Positions 6,112-13,204 of a DNA stretch of 53,173 nt are shown piece by piece; the stretch's first letter is position 1; every line of letters begins with the position of its first letter. The stretch covers positions 1 through 53,173 of the IMG/VR virus record IMGVR_UViG_3300015024_000005; one strand, given 5' to 3'. The notes below the pieces were generated by a model, which ran no database searches, had not been told where the DNA came from, and was given only the letters and a program-made list of their open reading frames with translations. The stretch is from a virus. The position numbers and the translations under genes are program-made.

Positions 6112-8022
6112 TTATTGTTGTGGGTTACCGTTTGGAATTAAAGGTGATTGTTGTTGTGGTTGTGGTGCAGCTTGTGGTGTTGGAGAAGGACCGCCTTGTG
6201 GTGGGGTCATGCCTGGCTGTGGTGCCATAGCTGCTTGTTTTAAGGTTTGAATTTGATTAAAGAAATCTCTTAGTTGGGAAGCTTTTTCTTCTTCTAGTTT
6301 AGCTTGAGAGTATAGGTTAATATACTGCACCGTAAGCTTAGTAGCTAAGTCTAGATCCATGAATGGATCGGGAGGTGTATATTTACCATCGTCGATGATA
6401 TCGTCTAATAGCTGGAATATGCGCTCTTCACCTGCATTAGCTAGCTTTTCAACTTGATCTAAGTCAGGGTAATCTAATAGTCTACGGCCTTCTTGTAGTG
6501 TAATCATCCCTGACTGCACCATCTCTGTAATCTTAGATAGGCGTCCTGCTGGATCTTTAGGTAGTGATGATTGAGTAAAACATTGGATAACAAATGCATC
6601 GTTAACTAGGTCTGCTTTAGATAGATCTATTTCTTTAGTACCATTTTTGTTAGGAAATACGGTTGAGTATTTACCATCCCGATCGACGATGTCTTTGGCA
6701 AGACCAACAATTTGGTATGTAATGTCCACAAACATATTATCATAACGACGGCTAAGACTAGCAAAGCGGTCCGTACTGATGTCGTCATACGTCCTAATCG
6801 CTTCGCCCGAATCCAAGCCTTGTGGCTTCTGACTAGACGCTTGCAATGCAGACACACCACATTGTTGATATCCGTATTGGATAAGTTTATCTCGTTCTGC
6901 ATACAATTCAGGTGCGTTACATGGTGCGACTTCATAGATTGGCTTTATACCTCTGTATTTAACAATAACTCCAATGTCATTGTTATGATGAGCTGAAGTA
7001 ACTTTAGATCCTTCTTCTTGAAATACTCTAGGTACTCCAATTAGTTTAATAGCTTTAGAAATAGTAAATAGTATGCTGTTTAGTTCTATCTGGGTGCCCA
7101 TTAGTTGTTCAGCTAGTCCTTGTGACCAGAAACCTAATAGACGTGGTGAGTAATGTAGAAATGTAAATGGGAATCGGTCCTTAGTGTAATCTTCGTCTAA
7201 TAATGATCCAGCAGAGCAAACAATCATGTGACGACCGTCTTTAGCGTTCTTACCTGATCTTAAGTGCCAGCCTTCTACTACCATTACTAAGTCAGATACG
7301 GTCTTAGATGCATCTGCTGAGTTGTCTGGGTATGCTTTAGCTGCAGCTTCTAGCTTTTGTCTAAGCTTAGGAAAACTAGCTATTAATACATCTCTATCTA
7401 CAAGCTTCATACGGTATATCTGTCTAGGCTCTCCGTACATAGCTTCATTTGGATCTACTAATAGCTCTGTTAAAAGCACTCGCTCTAAGCCGACTCTGTT
7501 ATCAGGGGTCTCGTAGGTATGTAACACTCCTGTCCCTGTTACTAAAGAATCTCTTAGGCAAGTTTGAGCAAGATCATAGGTTTTGGTAGCATAGAACTCA
7601 CCTTGTACGAAGTTATTAAGCTTCTTAGCTAGGTTACGTTCTTTATAGTTACCCATCTCCGTTAAGAACACTGGTTGAGGTCTTGACTGAGATATTCTTG
7701 ACACTAGTGTATCTGTAGCAGATTGCACTAGGTTGAATGTAGGACGGTCTTGAGGTAGACCTGAAGTTTGATCAATCTTTGACATATTACTACCAGCAAA
7801 CGAGTATAGACTCTGATTGCCGTATAGTTTAGCGTAGATTGCTGTTTGTCTGTATCTGTAGGCTTGAGACTCTTTAAGGTAGGCAGCAGTTGATAACATC
7901 TGCATTGCAGCTTTATCGTCGTCCTTCTCAGGCCACCACTGCTGCAGAGTCATAGACTCATTAACAGCTTTAGTCTTCATTGTGATTTTAGACTTAGGTC
8001 CTTGTGATGCTGTGACTTTCAT
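6112..8022 (-). CDS. Portal protein
   Basis: A 636-residue protein upstream of scaffold and capsid, with the features of podovirus-type portals: RPTFNLVQSATDTLVSRISQ near 94-113, YLKESQAYRYRQTAIYAKLY in the N-terminal helix region, then PRLLGFWSQGLAEQLMGTQIELNS and GVSALQASSQKPQGLDSGEA. The last 45 residues are rich in P and Q (e.g. GMTPPQGGPSPTPQ). Twelve copies would form the ring through which DNA is pumped by the terminase and to which the tail adaptor binds. ATG is preceded by AAGG. It is spaced 18 bases from the scaffold gene. Confidence 0.88.
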   Translation of the reverse strand: MKVTASQGPKSKITMKTKAVNESMTLQQWWPEKDDDKAAMQMLSTAAYLKESQAYRYRQTAIYAKLYGNQSLYSFAGSNMSKIDQTSGLPQDRPTFNLVQSATDTLVSRISQSRPQPVFLTEMGNYKERNLAKKLNNFVQGEFYATKTYDLAQTCLRDSLVTGTGVLHTYETPDNRVGLERVLLTELLVDPNEAMYGEPRQIYRMKLVDRDVLIASFPKLRQKLEAAAKAYPDNSADASKTVSDLVMVVEGWHLRSGKNAKDGRHMIVCSAGSLLDEDYTKDRFPFTFLHYSPRLLGFWSQGLAEQLMGTQIELNSILFTISKAIKLIGVPRVFQEEGSKVTSAHHNNDIGVIVKYRGIKPIYEVAPCNAPELYAERDKLIQYGYQQCGVSALQASSQKPQGLDSGEAIRTYDDISTDRFASLSRRYDNMFVDITYQIVGLAKDIVDRDGKYSTVFPNKNGTKEIDLSKADLVNDAFVIQCFTQSSLPKDPAGRLSKITEMVQSGMITLQEGRRLLDYPDLDQVEKLANAGEERIFQLLDDIIDDGKYTPPDPFMDLDLATKLTVQYINLYSQAKLEEEKASQLRDFFNQIQTLKQAAMAPQPGMTPPQGGPSPTPQAAPQPQQQSPLIPNGNPQQ

Positions 8023-8031
8023 TTATATACC

Positions 8032-8286
8032 TTATTGTTGTTCTTGATTAGAGGCAGAATAGAATAGTAGTTCGTCTTCTGTAAGGGAATCTGTTTCTAT
8101 TTGTGTTTCTTCTGTTATGCCGCCTGGTGCGTACATAACCTTTTTGTTAGCCTTAGGTGCTTTAATCTCTTTACGAGGTTCTGCACCTAAATGTAGCTCT
8201 ACATTGTCTATTTTAATTGATTCGACACCTGTCTTACGACATAACTTGATGATTAGCTCTAGTTGCTTAATGTCTATAATAGTCAT
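8032..8286 (-). CDS. Hypothetical protein, 84 aa
   Basis: A small acidic protein beginning MTIIDIKQLELIIKLCRKTG, followed by a short beta-like segment (VESIKIDNVELHLG) and a disordered acidic C-terminus. AAAGG precedes ATG, and its start overlaps the stop of the upstream acidic protein. Genes at this place next to the portal are common in related phages, so a role in head morphogenesis is possible. I do not recognise the family. Confidence 0.6.
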   Translation of the reverse strand: MTIIDIKQLELIIKLCRKTGVESIKIDNVELHLGAEPRKEIKAPKANKKVMYAPGGITEETQIETDSLTEDELLFYSASNQEQQ

Positions 8287-9218
8287 TATTTACCTTTAAA
8301 TTGTCGTTTAACACTCATTTGTGAGCGGATCTTAGATACCATGTCGTGAGAGTCTTCGTCTTCAATGTCGTGTCCATGCTCATTAGAGTCCATTGGCTCA
8401 TCTAATTCTTCTGTGTAGTTTTCTTTTAAAGATGCTTTATTAGCTTTATAGTAAGCATTAGGCTGTTCTTTGTTGTTTGTAGATACTCCAGCCATTCCAC
8501 CATTAGCAAACATCTCTGCTTCGTCGTCGTCATGAGATCCAGATGCTTGTTTTAATGCTTTATGCATTTTAGCCATTACAGCAGCTACGATAGAATCGTG
8601 GTGGTCTTCCTGCTCTTCGTCTTCAGGCTGCTCCATGTCGTCTTCTACAGCTCCGCCTCGAGCAAAATGATCTTCCATAATCTCTTCTTCAGAGGGCTTC
8701 ATTTGATCGTCGTCTTGCTCTAAATGCTCTGGATGTACTTGCTCGTCTTGTTCTGCATCTTTCATAGATACGTCTTCGTTAATCATTCCACCTTTAGCGT
8801 AAGGTTTTCTGTGGTTATTATGTTCTTTAGACATATCTGGGTCACTACCCATTTTATGTGCTTCTAACTCACTGTCTTCTTTAATAGGAAGTTTTTTACC
8901 GTGTAGATCGCCTTCCTCAAGGATATGAGATCTTTCTCTTACTGAAAAAGAGTCACTTCCCATGATTTTAGGTCTAGAAAGAGGCGTTAAAGAAACTTTA
9001 CCGGCTTGTTTTACTGTCGGATTGTCGGTCCATTTATCTTGAGGTAGGGACTTTTTAGAGTCGTTTTCTTTGATGTCTTGTTTGTCCGCATCCATTTCTT
9101 CGGGCATAGGACGTTGTTTAGCTTTAGCGGAGTCATTGATCATCCCGCCTTTAGCCATCTTTTTCTTGTTACGGCTTTGCATATCGTAAGCTACCATCAT
9201 GTTCTTCATTGACTTCAT
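8286..9218 (-). CDS. Acidic low-complexity protein with repeated AxGGM motif
   Basis: A 310-residue, very hydrophilic protein rich in D, E, K, M and H, probably disordered. Four short repeats punctuate it: MAKGGMIND (about 21-29), YAKGGMINE (about 140-148), FARGGAVED and FANGGMAGV. The same FA(D/K)GGM motif is found in large internal virion proteins at 36941-43517, so this is probably a virion or assembly protein too. GGGGAAG precedes ATG. It lies between the small protein upstream of the portal and an 86-residue gene. No enzyme motif is visible. Confidence 0.6.
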   Translation of the reverse strand: MKSMKNMMVAYDMQSRNKKKMAKGGMINDSAKAKQRPMPEEMDADKQDIKENDSKKSLPQDKWTDNPTVKQAGKVSLTPLSRPKIMGSDSFSVRERSHILEEGDLHGKKLPIKEDSELEAHKMGSDPDMSKEHNNHRKPYAKGGMINEDVSMKDAEQDEQVHPEHLEQDDDQMKPSEEEIMEDHFARGGAVEDDMEQPEDEEQEDHHDSIVAAVMAKMHKALKQASGSHDDDEAEMFANGGMAGVSTNNKEQPNAYYKANKASLKENYTEELDEPMDSNEHGHDIEDEDSHDMVSKIRSQMSVKRQFKGK

Positions 9219-9221
9219 TGT

Positions 9222-9482
9222 TTATTCTTCCCCTGTTTTTTGTGAATCGTAAGAATGAGGCTCTGAAGCTTCATCGTCGTTATCTAATAGTTCAAATGCG
9301 TCTTTTAAAGCTTCTGCCACTCGTTTAGCGTCTTTAGCTTCTACTGCGTCTATAATTTCTTGAGCACAAGCTTCAATACCTGCTGAGCTATCATCTTGAT
9401 TTTGTTCAGCTTTTGGGTCTGGATGACGTTTTTGTGATAAAACTCCAGAAATTGATTGATCTTTTTTCGAAAAAGGTAACAA
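9222..9482 (-). CDS. Hypothetical protein, 86 aa
   Basis: Begins at TTG 9482, right after a strong GGAGG, and reads LLPFSKKDQSISGVLSQKRH at the start (initiator read as Met). The middle is helical (IEACAQEIIDAVEAKDAKRV), the end acidic. It is the first gene downstream of the promoter-like element at 9513-9534. The MLPFSKK and the helical segment seem conserved in phage genes placed near the portal, but no function is known to me. Use of TTG is inferred from the ribosome binding site. Confidence 0.6.
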   Translation of the reverse strand: MLPFSKKDQSISGVLSQKRHPDPKAEQNQDDSSAGIEACAQEIIDAVEAKDAKRVAEALKDAFELLDNDDEASEPHSYDSQKTGEE

Positions 9483-9512
9483 AAAGCCTCCAAAAATACC
9501 TAAATTGGTATC

Positions 9513-9534
9513 ATAGAAGGCTATTCGTTCATTA
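9513..9534 (-). promoter_or_regulatory. Promoter-like repeat, copy a
   Basis: Read leftward: AATGAACGAATAGCCTTC then TATGA, with a TAA stop of the terminase gene as its first bases. It is one of four near-identical elements (others at 36922, 43576 and 51930). A hairpin follows (ATACC, 6 bases, GGTAT; 9496-9511), then GGAGG and a start codon. It resembles a single-subunit phage RNA polymerase promoter. This copy differs at the last bases (TATGA instead of TATAG). Confidence 0.6.
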
Positions 9535-10959
9535 TTCTTCGCCTTTCATCCATTTATCGAACTCAGCTTCTTTGGTATACCCTTCTAATTCAGCTTCAAA
9601 CATGGTATCGTGCTGAGCGTCTGCCCATTCCTTAGTGCCCCACTTCGGTTTAGCTGCTTCTTCCTTGTGTGTATAGGCATAGGACTCTTTAAAGGCATAT
9701 AGGACAGCGTCAATGATGTCACTGTGTGGTTTCTTCTTAATCACTATCTTATTAGGGGTAGACTTATCCCAATCAATTTGGACGATATACGAGTCTTGAG
9801 CAAACCTTGAGTTTTCAAATGCTTTAAACTTACCTAACCGCATAGCATCATTAAGTAATTCAACATTTGTTTGTTTCTTAGCTTTATCTGCAGCTTCTAA
9901 TGGCACTCCAAACCGTTGTCTAAGGTCTTCAGCTACCTTCTTACCTAAAGCACCTTCGTCCATAATGATCTTATAGGCATTGTATTTCTTCTGCATTGTC
10001 TCAATCTGAGTGGTTAGTGCTGATATACCTTGCTTAGATTTAATGCTCTCTTCTACCAGGTACGTTGTAGGGCACGTTTCAGACCAAGCTAACACAGCAA
10101 TAGCATCTGCATCGTTAAATCCAATATCTACACCTAGTATGTAATTCCATTTATGATTTACTGGTAACTCATTGTAATCATTAGTATTTTTAGAATATCT
10201 GATCCATAATGATTGAGCATCTAATACCCACTTGTTACGATATTCTCGTAGTAATGTTGGGTTATCGTGCTGCCATTCTCTTTTTTTAATCAACTCAGCT
10301 ATAAACAGCTCTGGGTTTGGCATATATGGATTATCTAGTAAAGTCCATTCGTGATGAGAATACCCATATTTATGGTTATTTGTAACGTCAAAGAAATAAC
10401 CTTGTGGAACTGGCCCTGGAGTACCTGTTAAAGCAAGCCAGCCATCTGCATAGTCTGAGATAGAAGGTGTTAATACGTCGTCTACCAAGGATTGTAAATG
10501 CACTCCAAAATCTTGTGCTTCGTCAATCCCTACACCTGGGTACTTACGTCCTTTTAGACGTTTAATGAAGTTCTTCATATCTGCCCCAAATAGCTTAAGA
10601 TTAGAGCCGTTTGGATGTTTCATTGTTAATTTAGATTCTAGAAAAGTACAGCCTATTTTATACTTGTCGTTAATTTCTTGTAATACTGGCCAGAGGATCT
10701 CTCTAGCTGAGTCTAAGGTTAGTCCTAGGTATATACACTGGCTCTTTGGGTACTTCTCTAGTGTTCTAAAAAACCTTAATGCTAGCCCATTAGTCTTACC
10801 TGCCCGACGTGAGCACTGAGCATCTATGAATCTAGCCGTATCCTCTACAAAAGCGTTTTGCTGTGGAAAGTCACCACTTAGTTCAACTGAATTGGTAGGT
10901 GCTTGCGACTTCCTAGATAACGCTTCTACTAATAGGCCAGACTTACTTACTAAGCTCAT
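9532..10959 (-). CDS. terL: Terminase large subunit
   Basis: A 475-residue DNA-packaging motor with both domains visible. ATPase: Walker A CSRRAGKT near 49-56, Walker B VGIDEAQ near 143-149, coupling motif LTGTPGP near 177-183. Nuclease (RNase H fold): first Asp in ILGVDIGFNDADA near 274-286, then IIMDEGALGKKVAEDL, and the last acidic residue in HSDIIDAVLYAF. It would cut concatemeric DNA and pump it through the portal. It overlaps the 88-residue gene upstream by 17 bases. Its stop codon forms part of the promoter-like repeat. Confidence 0.93.
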   Translation of the reverse strand: MSLVSKSGLLVEALSRKSQAPTNSVELSGDFPQQNAFVEDTARFIDAQCSRRAGKTNGLALRFFRTLEKYPKSQCIYLGLTLDSAREILWPVLQEINDKYKIGCTFLESKLTMKHPNGSNLKLFGADMKNFIKRLKGRKYPGVGIDEAQDFGVHLQSLVDDVLTPSISDYADGWLALTGTPGPVPQGYFFDVTNNHKYGYSHHEWTLLDNPYMPNPELFIAELIKKREWQHDNPTLLREYRNKWVLDAQSLWIRYSKNTNDYNELPVNHKWNYILGVDIGFNDADAIAVLAWSETCPTTYLVEESIKSKQGISALTTQIETMQKKYNAYKIIMDEGALGKKVAEDLRQRFGVPLEAADKAKKQTNVELLNDAMRLGKFKAFENSRFAQDSYIVQIDWDKSTPNKIVIKKKPHSDIIDAVLYAFKESYAYTHKEEAAKPKWGTKEWADAQHDTMFEAELEGYTKEAEFDKWMKGEE

Positions 10960-11209
10960 TCTTAGCGCCTTCTGCTACCATTTTCTCCATTAGCTCTTTA
11001 GCATTCTTTTGAACTAATAACATATATTCTTTAACTTCTTCTACTGTTTGAAAATACTTATAACTAGATGATTCTGGGTTAGCCTCAACTTCACCTCTGG
11101 TCTTCTTAACGCCTTTTTGTACTAAATTCTTACGGTACCAATTAGTCTTACCAAAGATTGCTTTTGATAGTTCTTCTAGTTCTTTACGCTCTTCTCGATT
11201 AATATACAT
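10943..11209 (-). CDS. Hypothetical protein, 88 aa, beside terminase
   Basis: A basic helical protein: MYINREERKELEELSKAIFG at the N-terminus, KKTRGEVEANPESSSYKYF in the middle, and a helix with YMLLVQKNAKELMEKM at the end. It abuts the 104-residue gene upstream and overlaps terL by 17 bases. Its place suggests a packaging accessory role. I do not recognise a known domain. Confidence 0.6.
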   Translation of the reverse strand: MYINREERKELEELSKAIFGKTNWYRKNLVQKGVKKTRGEVEANPESSSYKYFQTVEEVKEYMLLVQKNAKELMEKMVAEGAKNELSK

Positions 11210-11523
11210 TATTCATCCTGGGTTAGTGTTTTACGAGCTTCTAGCATCTCATTGATCTGCTCGTCTGTAAGTCCTTTTAACGACTCACCTTCTCGGTCTT
11301 TTAACTCAAATAATAGCTTTAAATTGTCTCTTAAATCTCTAGCACTAGGGGCATCTAGCTTGCCTTTAGCTGATAGTATTAACAAGTTCTTAACTTCACG
11401 ATATAAGACTGATAAGCTATCGTCTATTAGTCTCTGTATTGATATCTCAGAAATTAAAGGAGCCTCAATTTGAGGCCCTTTTAAACTTGATAAGTCTGTA
11501 GTTAATTTACTATAGCGTTTCAT
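11209..11523 (-). CDS. Hypothetical protein, possible small terminase
   Basis: A 104-residue helical protein with SIQRLIDDSLSVLYREVKNL, followed by GKLDAPSARDLRDNLKLLFE and a C-terminal LTDEQINEMLEARK. A small, helical, DNA-binding-sized protein two genes upstream of terL could be the small terminase, but no helix-turn-helix is clear. It overlaps its neighbours by one base at each end. Treat the small-terminase idea as inference from position. Confidence 0.55.
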   Translation of the reverse strand: MKRYSKLTTDLSSLKGPQIEAPLISEISIQRLIDDSLSVLYREVKNLLILSAKGKLDAPSARDLRDNLKLLFELKDREGESLKGLTDEQINEMLEARKTLTQDE

Positions 11524-11774
11524 TACTTAGTCTTTAAAGTTACTTGTTCTACTGGCTTAGAAGCTGCCTTCATTACCTCAATGTTTGACGCTGGTGTAAT
11601 CACTTCCTCACCTTTTAGTGTAGTAATGAACAATAAGCCATCTTCTAATTGCATTGATTTAATCTTACTGCCTGGAGCGCCAATAGACAATGTTGGTCCA
11701 ATAGATCCGCCAAACTCACCTGCTACAAAGATAGGACCTGTTAGTTTTGCGTATGTAATAACACGATTAGACAC
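11523..11774 (-). CDS. Hypothetical protein, 83 aa
   Basis: A mostly beta protein: ITYAKLTGPIFVAGEFGGSI, then GAPGSKIKSMQLEDGLLFIT and LKGEEVITPASNIEV. The pattern fits a small barrel or SH3-like fold but I cannot assign it. It overlaps the upstream coiled-coil gene by 8 bases and the downstream gene by one base, so it belongs to the head operon. Confidence 0.55.
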   Translation of the reverse strand: MSNRVITYAKLTGPIFVAGEFGGSIGPTLSIGAPGSKIKSMQLEDGLLFITTLKGEEVITPASNIEVMKAASKPVEQVTLKTK

Positions 11775-12015
11775 TAGGGGCCGCCTGTTCTTCTTGCTTA
11801 GGTGTTTCTTTATCTAACTGGTTACGAGCTGCAGCTTCTTTATTAACGTCTTCTAGTAATTCATTTAAAGTTTCTAAATCTTTAGTTAATACATAGATTT
11901 GATACTGTACTTGACCTGCATTAAAAGCTTTTTCTTGATAGTCTTTTTGAATATCAATTAATTGCCTAGGTGTAACAGATTTAGGTTTTGCTGGGCGCGA
12001 TGACTTTGCTGACAT
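11767..12015 (-). CDS. Small coiled-coil protein, 82 aa
   Basis: A basic N-terminus (SAKSSRPAKPKSVTPRQLID) is followed by a coiled coil with QVQYQIYVLTKDLETLNELL and a charged tail. AAGGAGATAAAACA precedes ATG 12015. It is the first gene of the tightly packed block that leads to terminase. No family is recognised. Confidence 0.55.
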   Translation of the reverse strand: MSAKSSRPAKPKSVTPRQLIDIQKDYQEKAFNAGQVQYQIYVLTKDLETLNELLEDVNKEAAARNQLDKETPKQEEQAAPSV

Positions 12016-12030
12016 TGTTTTATCTCCTTG

Positions 12031-12381
12031 TTATAATTTGAACGGGTTAAATATACACCCATTAAATTTAGTTATTAATTTCTTACCTAATTCAGTTAAG
12101 TGGCTAACTGCGCTAGGGTATTGCGGTAATAGTGACCTTGCTATACCTTTTAGTCTCCAATTTGCTTTGACGTAAACAAAATGAATGGTCTGATAGTCGT
12201 TACTTAAAATGCTATATCCGATAATAACGTCTTCTTCGTCCTTTAAGCAAGCTACTTTTATGGTAGCTCGTGTCACTAATGCTTCAGCTACTAACTTATA
12301 ATTGTCCATAAAAATCTGTTTAGGTATTAAACTAAACCATGAATCACCATAGTATAGCCCTCTAAGAAAAGTAGCTAACAC
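12031..12381 (-). CDS. GNAT-like acetyltransferase, start uncertain
   Basis: The protein carries GNAT features: ATIKVACLKDEEDVIIGYSI, then IHFVYVKANWRLKGIARSLL, where RLKGIA is the acetyl-CoA pyrophosphate loop. The GTG at 12381 gives 116 residues but has no ribosome binding site and cuts off plausible N-terminal sequence: the same frame is open from about 12515 and reads LYTVRDFKVEDTNFVLATFL, typical of these enzymes. No ATG, GTG or TTG exists in that extension. A single missing C in the CCC near 12437-12439 would fuse it to the upstream HTH gene. Either the product is a fusion made by frameshifting, or one base is wrong. Confidence 0.6.
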   Translation of the reverse strand: MLATFLRGLYYGDSWFSLIPKQIFMDNYKLVAEALVTRATIKVACLKDEEDVIIGYSILSNDYQTIHFVYVKANWRLKGIARSLLPQYPSAVSHLTELGKKLITKFNGCIFNPFKL

Positions 12382-12434
12382 AAAATTAGTGTCCTCTACT
12401 TTGAAGTCTCTTACTGTATATAATCCTATAAACT

Positions 12435-12800
12435 TTACGGGCTTAAGTACTTCAACTTCATTATTACTATCAACTTGATTATAATTTTCGATACTGTCAC
12501 ATACTTTCTTTTTTTAATGCCACTTTTAATTAATACGTTTGAAATTTCTTTTAGTGATAAACCTTCTGCATGATATGCCCAAATTGTTTTATCTACTTCA
12601 TTGTCAAACTTATAATCATTTAGTAAAGCCATTGCCATCGAATAATAATGCTGTATAACTTCAATCTCAATCGGTTCTTTTTTGTTTTTAGTATAACTTC
12701 TGTCTAAAAGTCCAGACTCGTGCTCTATGTCTTTAAAACCATCATCTTTAAGCTTATCGTACCAATGCTTTTGTAATTTACTAAACTTGGATTGGTTCAT
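12435..12800 (-). CDS. HTH-domain protein
   Basis: A 121-residue protein. The N-terminal half (KLQKHWYDKLKDDGFKDIEH) resembles the phage family that starts with short helices. The C-terminal half is a helix-turn-helix: WAYHAEGLSLKEISNVLI, a basic turn (KSGIKKRKYVTVSKIIIKL), then the stop. It could bind DNA as a regulator or as a small terminase. It overlaps the gene upstream by 20 bases. Its stop TAA lies in the region where the GNAT frame is already open, which is why a fusion is suspected. Confidence 0.65.
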   Translation of the reverse strand: MNQSKFSKLQKHWYDKLKDDGFKDIEHESGLLDRSYTKNKKEPIEIEVIQHYYSMAMALLNDYKFDNEVDKTIWAYHAEGLSLKEISNVLIKSGIKKRKYVTVSKIIIKLIVIMKLKYLSP

Positions 12801-13146
12801 GGCTAGCTACTGCATCGGGTGACGTAGTAACTTCTACTGGTTTATTAGCTTCTTCAGCTTGCTTTTTAATAAGCTCTTCTTGACGTGCTTTACAATCTTG
12901 CATAATAGCTTGAGCAATCTGAGACGCTGCTCCTTTTAATAAGATATTACCGAAGTAAGCTTTAGGCTTAGAACCTTCATCTGACTTCAAATGTAATATA
13001 GCTACTGCAATGGCAAATTTAACGCTATCGTTATTGGGCATTTCATATGTGTCAATAATATCGTTAGCCCATGTCTCAAACTCAGTCATGCCTTGTGGAA
13101 GCTTAGTTGGTATATGGTTTAGTAAACGCTTAATAGCTCTATTCAT
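12781..13146 (-). CDS. Hypothetical protein, 121 aa
   Basis: A helical protein beginning MNRAIKRLLNHIPTKLPQGM. FETWANDIIDTYEMPNNDSV and KFAIAVAILHLKSDEG follow, then KPKAYFGNILLKGAASQIAQ and an acidic, disordered tail. AAGGAGATTACACC precedes ATG. Genes like this sit next to polymerase genes in several podoviruses. The function is unknown to me. Confidence 0.6.
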   Translation of the reverse strand: MNRAIKRLLNHIPTKLPQGMTEFETWANDIIDTYEMPNNDSVKFAIAVAILHLKSDEGSKPKAYFGNILLKGAASQIAQAIMQDCKARQEELIKKQAEEANKPVEVTTSPDAVASHEPIQV

Positions 13147-13204
13147 GGTGTAATCTCCTTATACACACTATGTCTTATTATAATGCACCTGTCAAGCTTT
13201 TTGT

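Noticed and set aside
6627-6996. Frames of 94-102 residues on both strands inside the portal gene
   Set aside because: They overlap the strongly supported portal protein and show no coding-like composition.
12500-12515. Programmed -1 frameshift at the A7 run before the GNAT frame
   Set aside because: The A AAA AAG heptamer is in the wrong phase; the HTH frame continues with good coding character well beyond the run.
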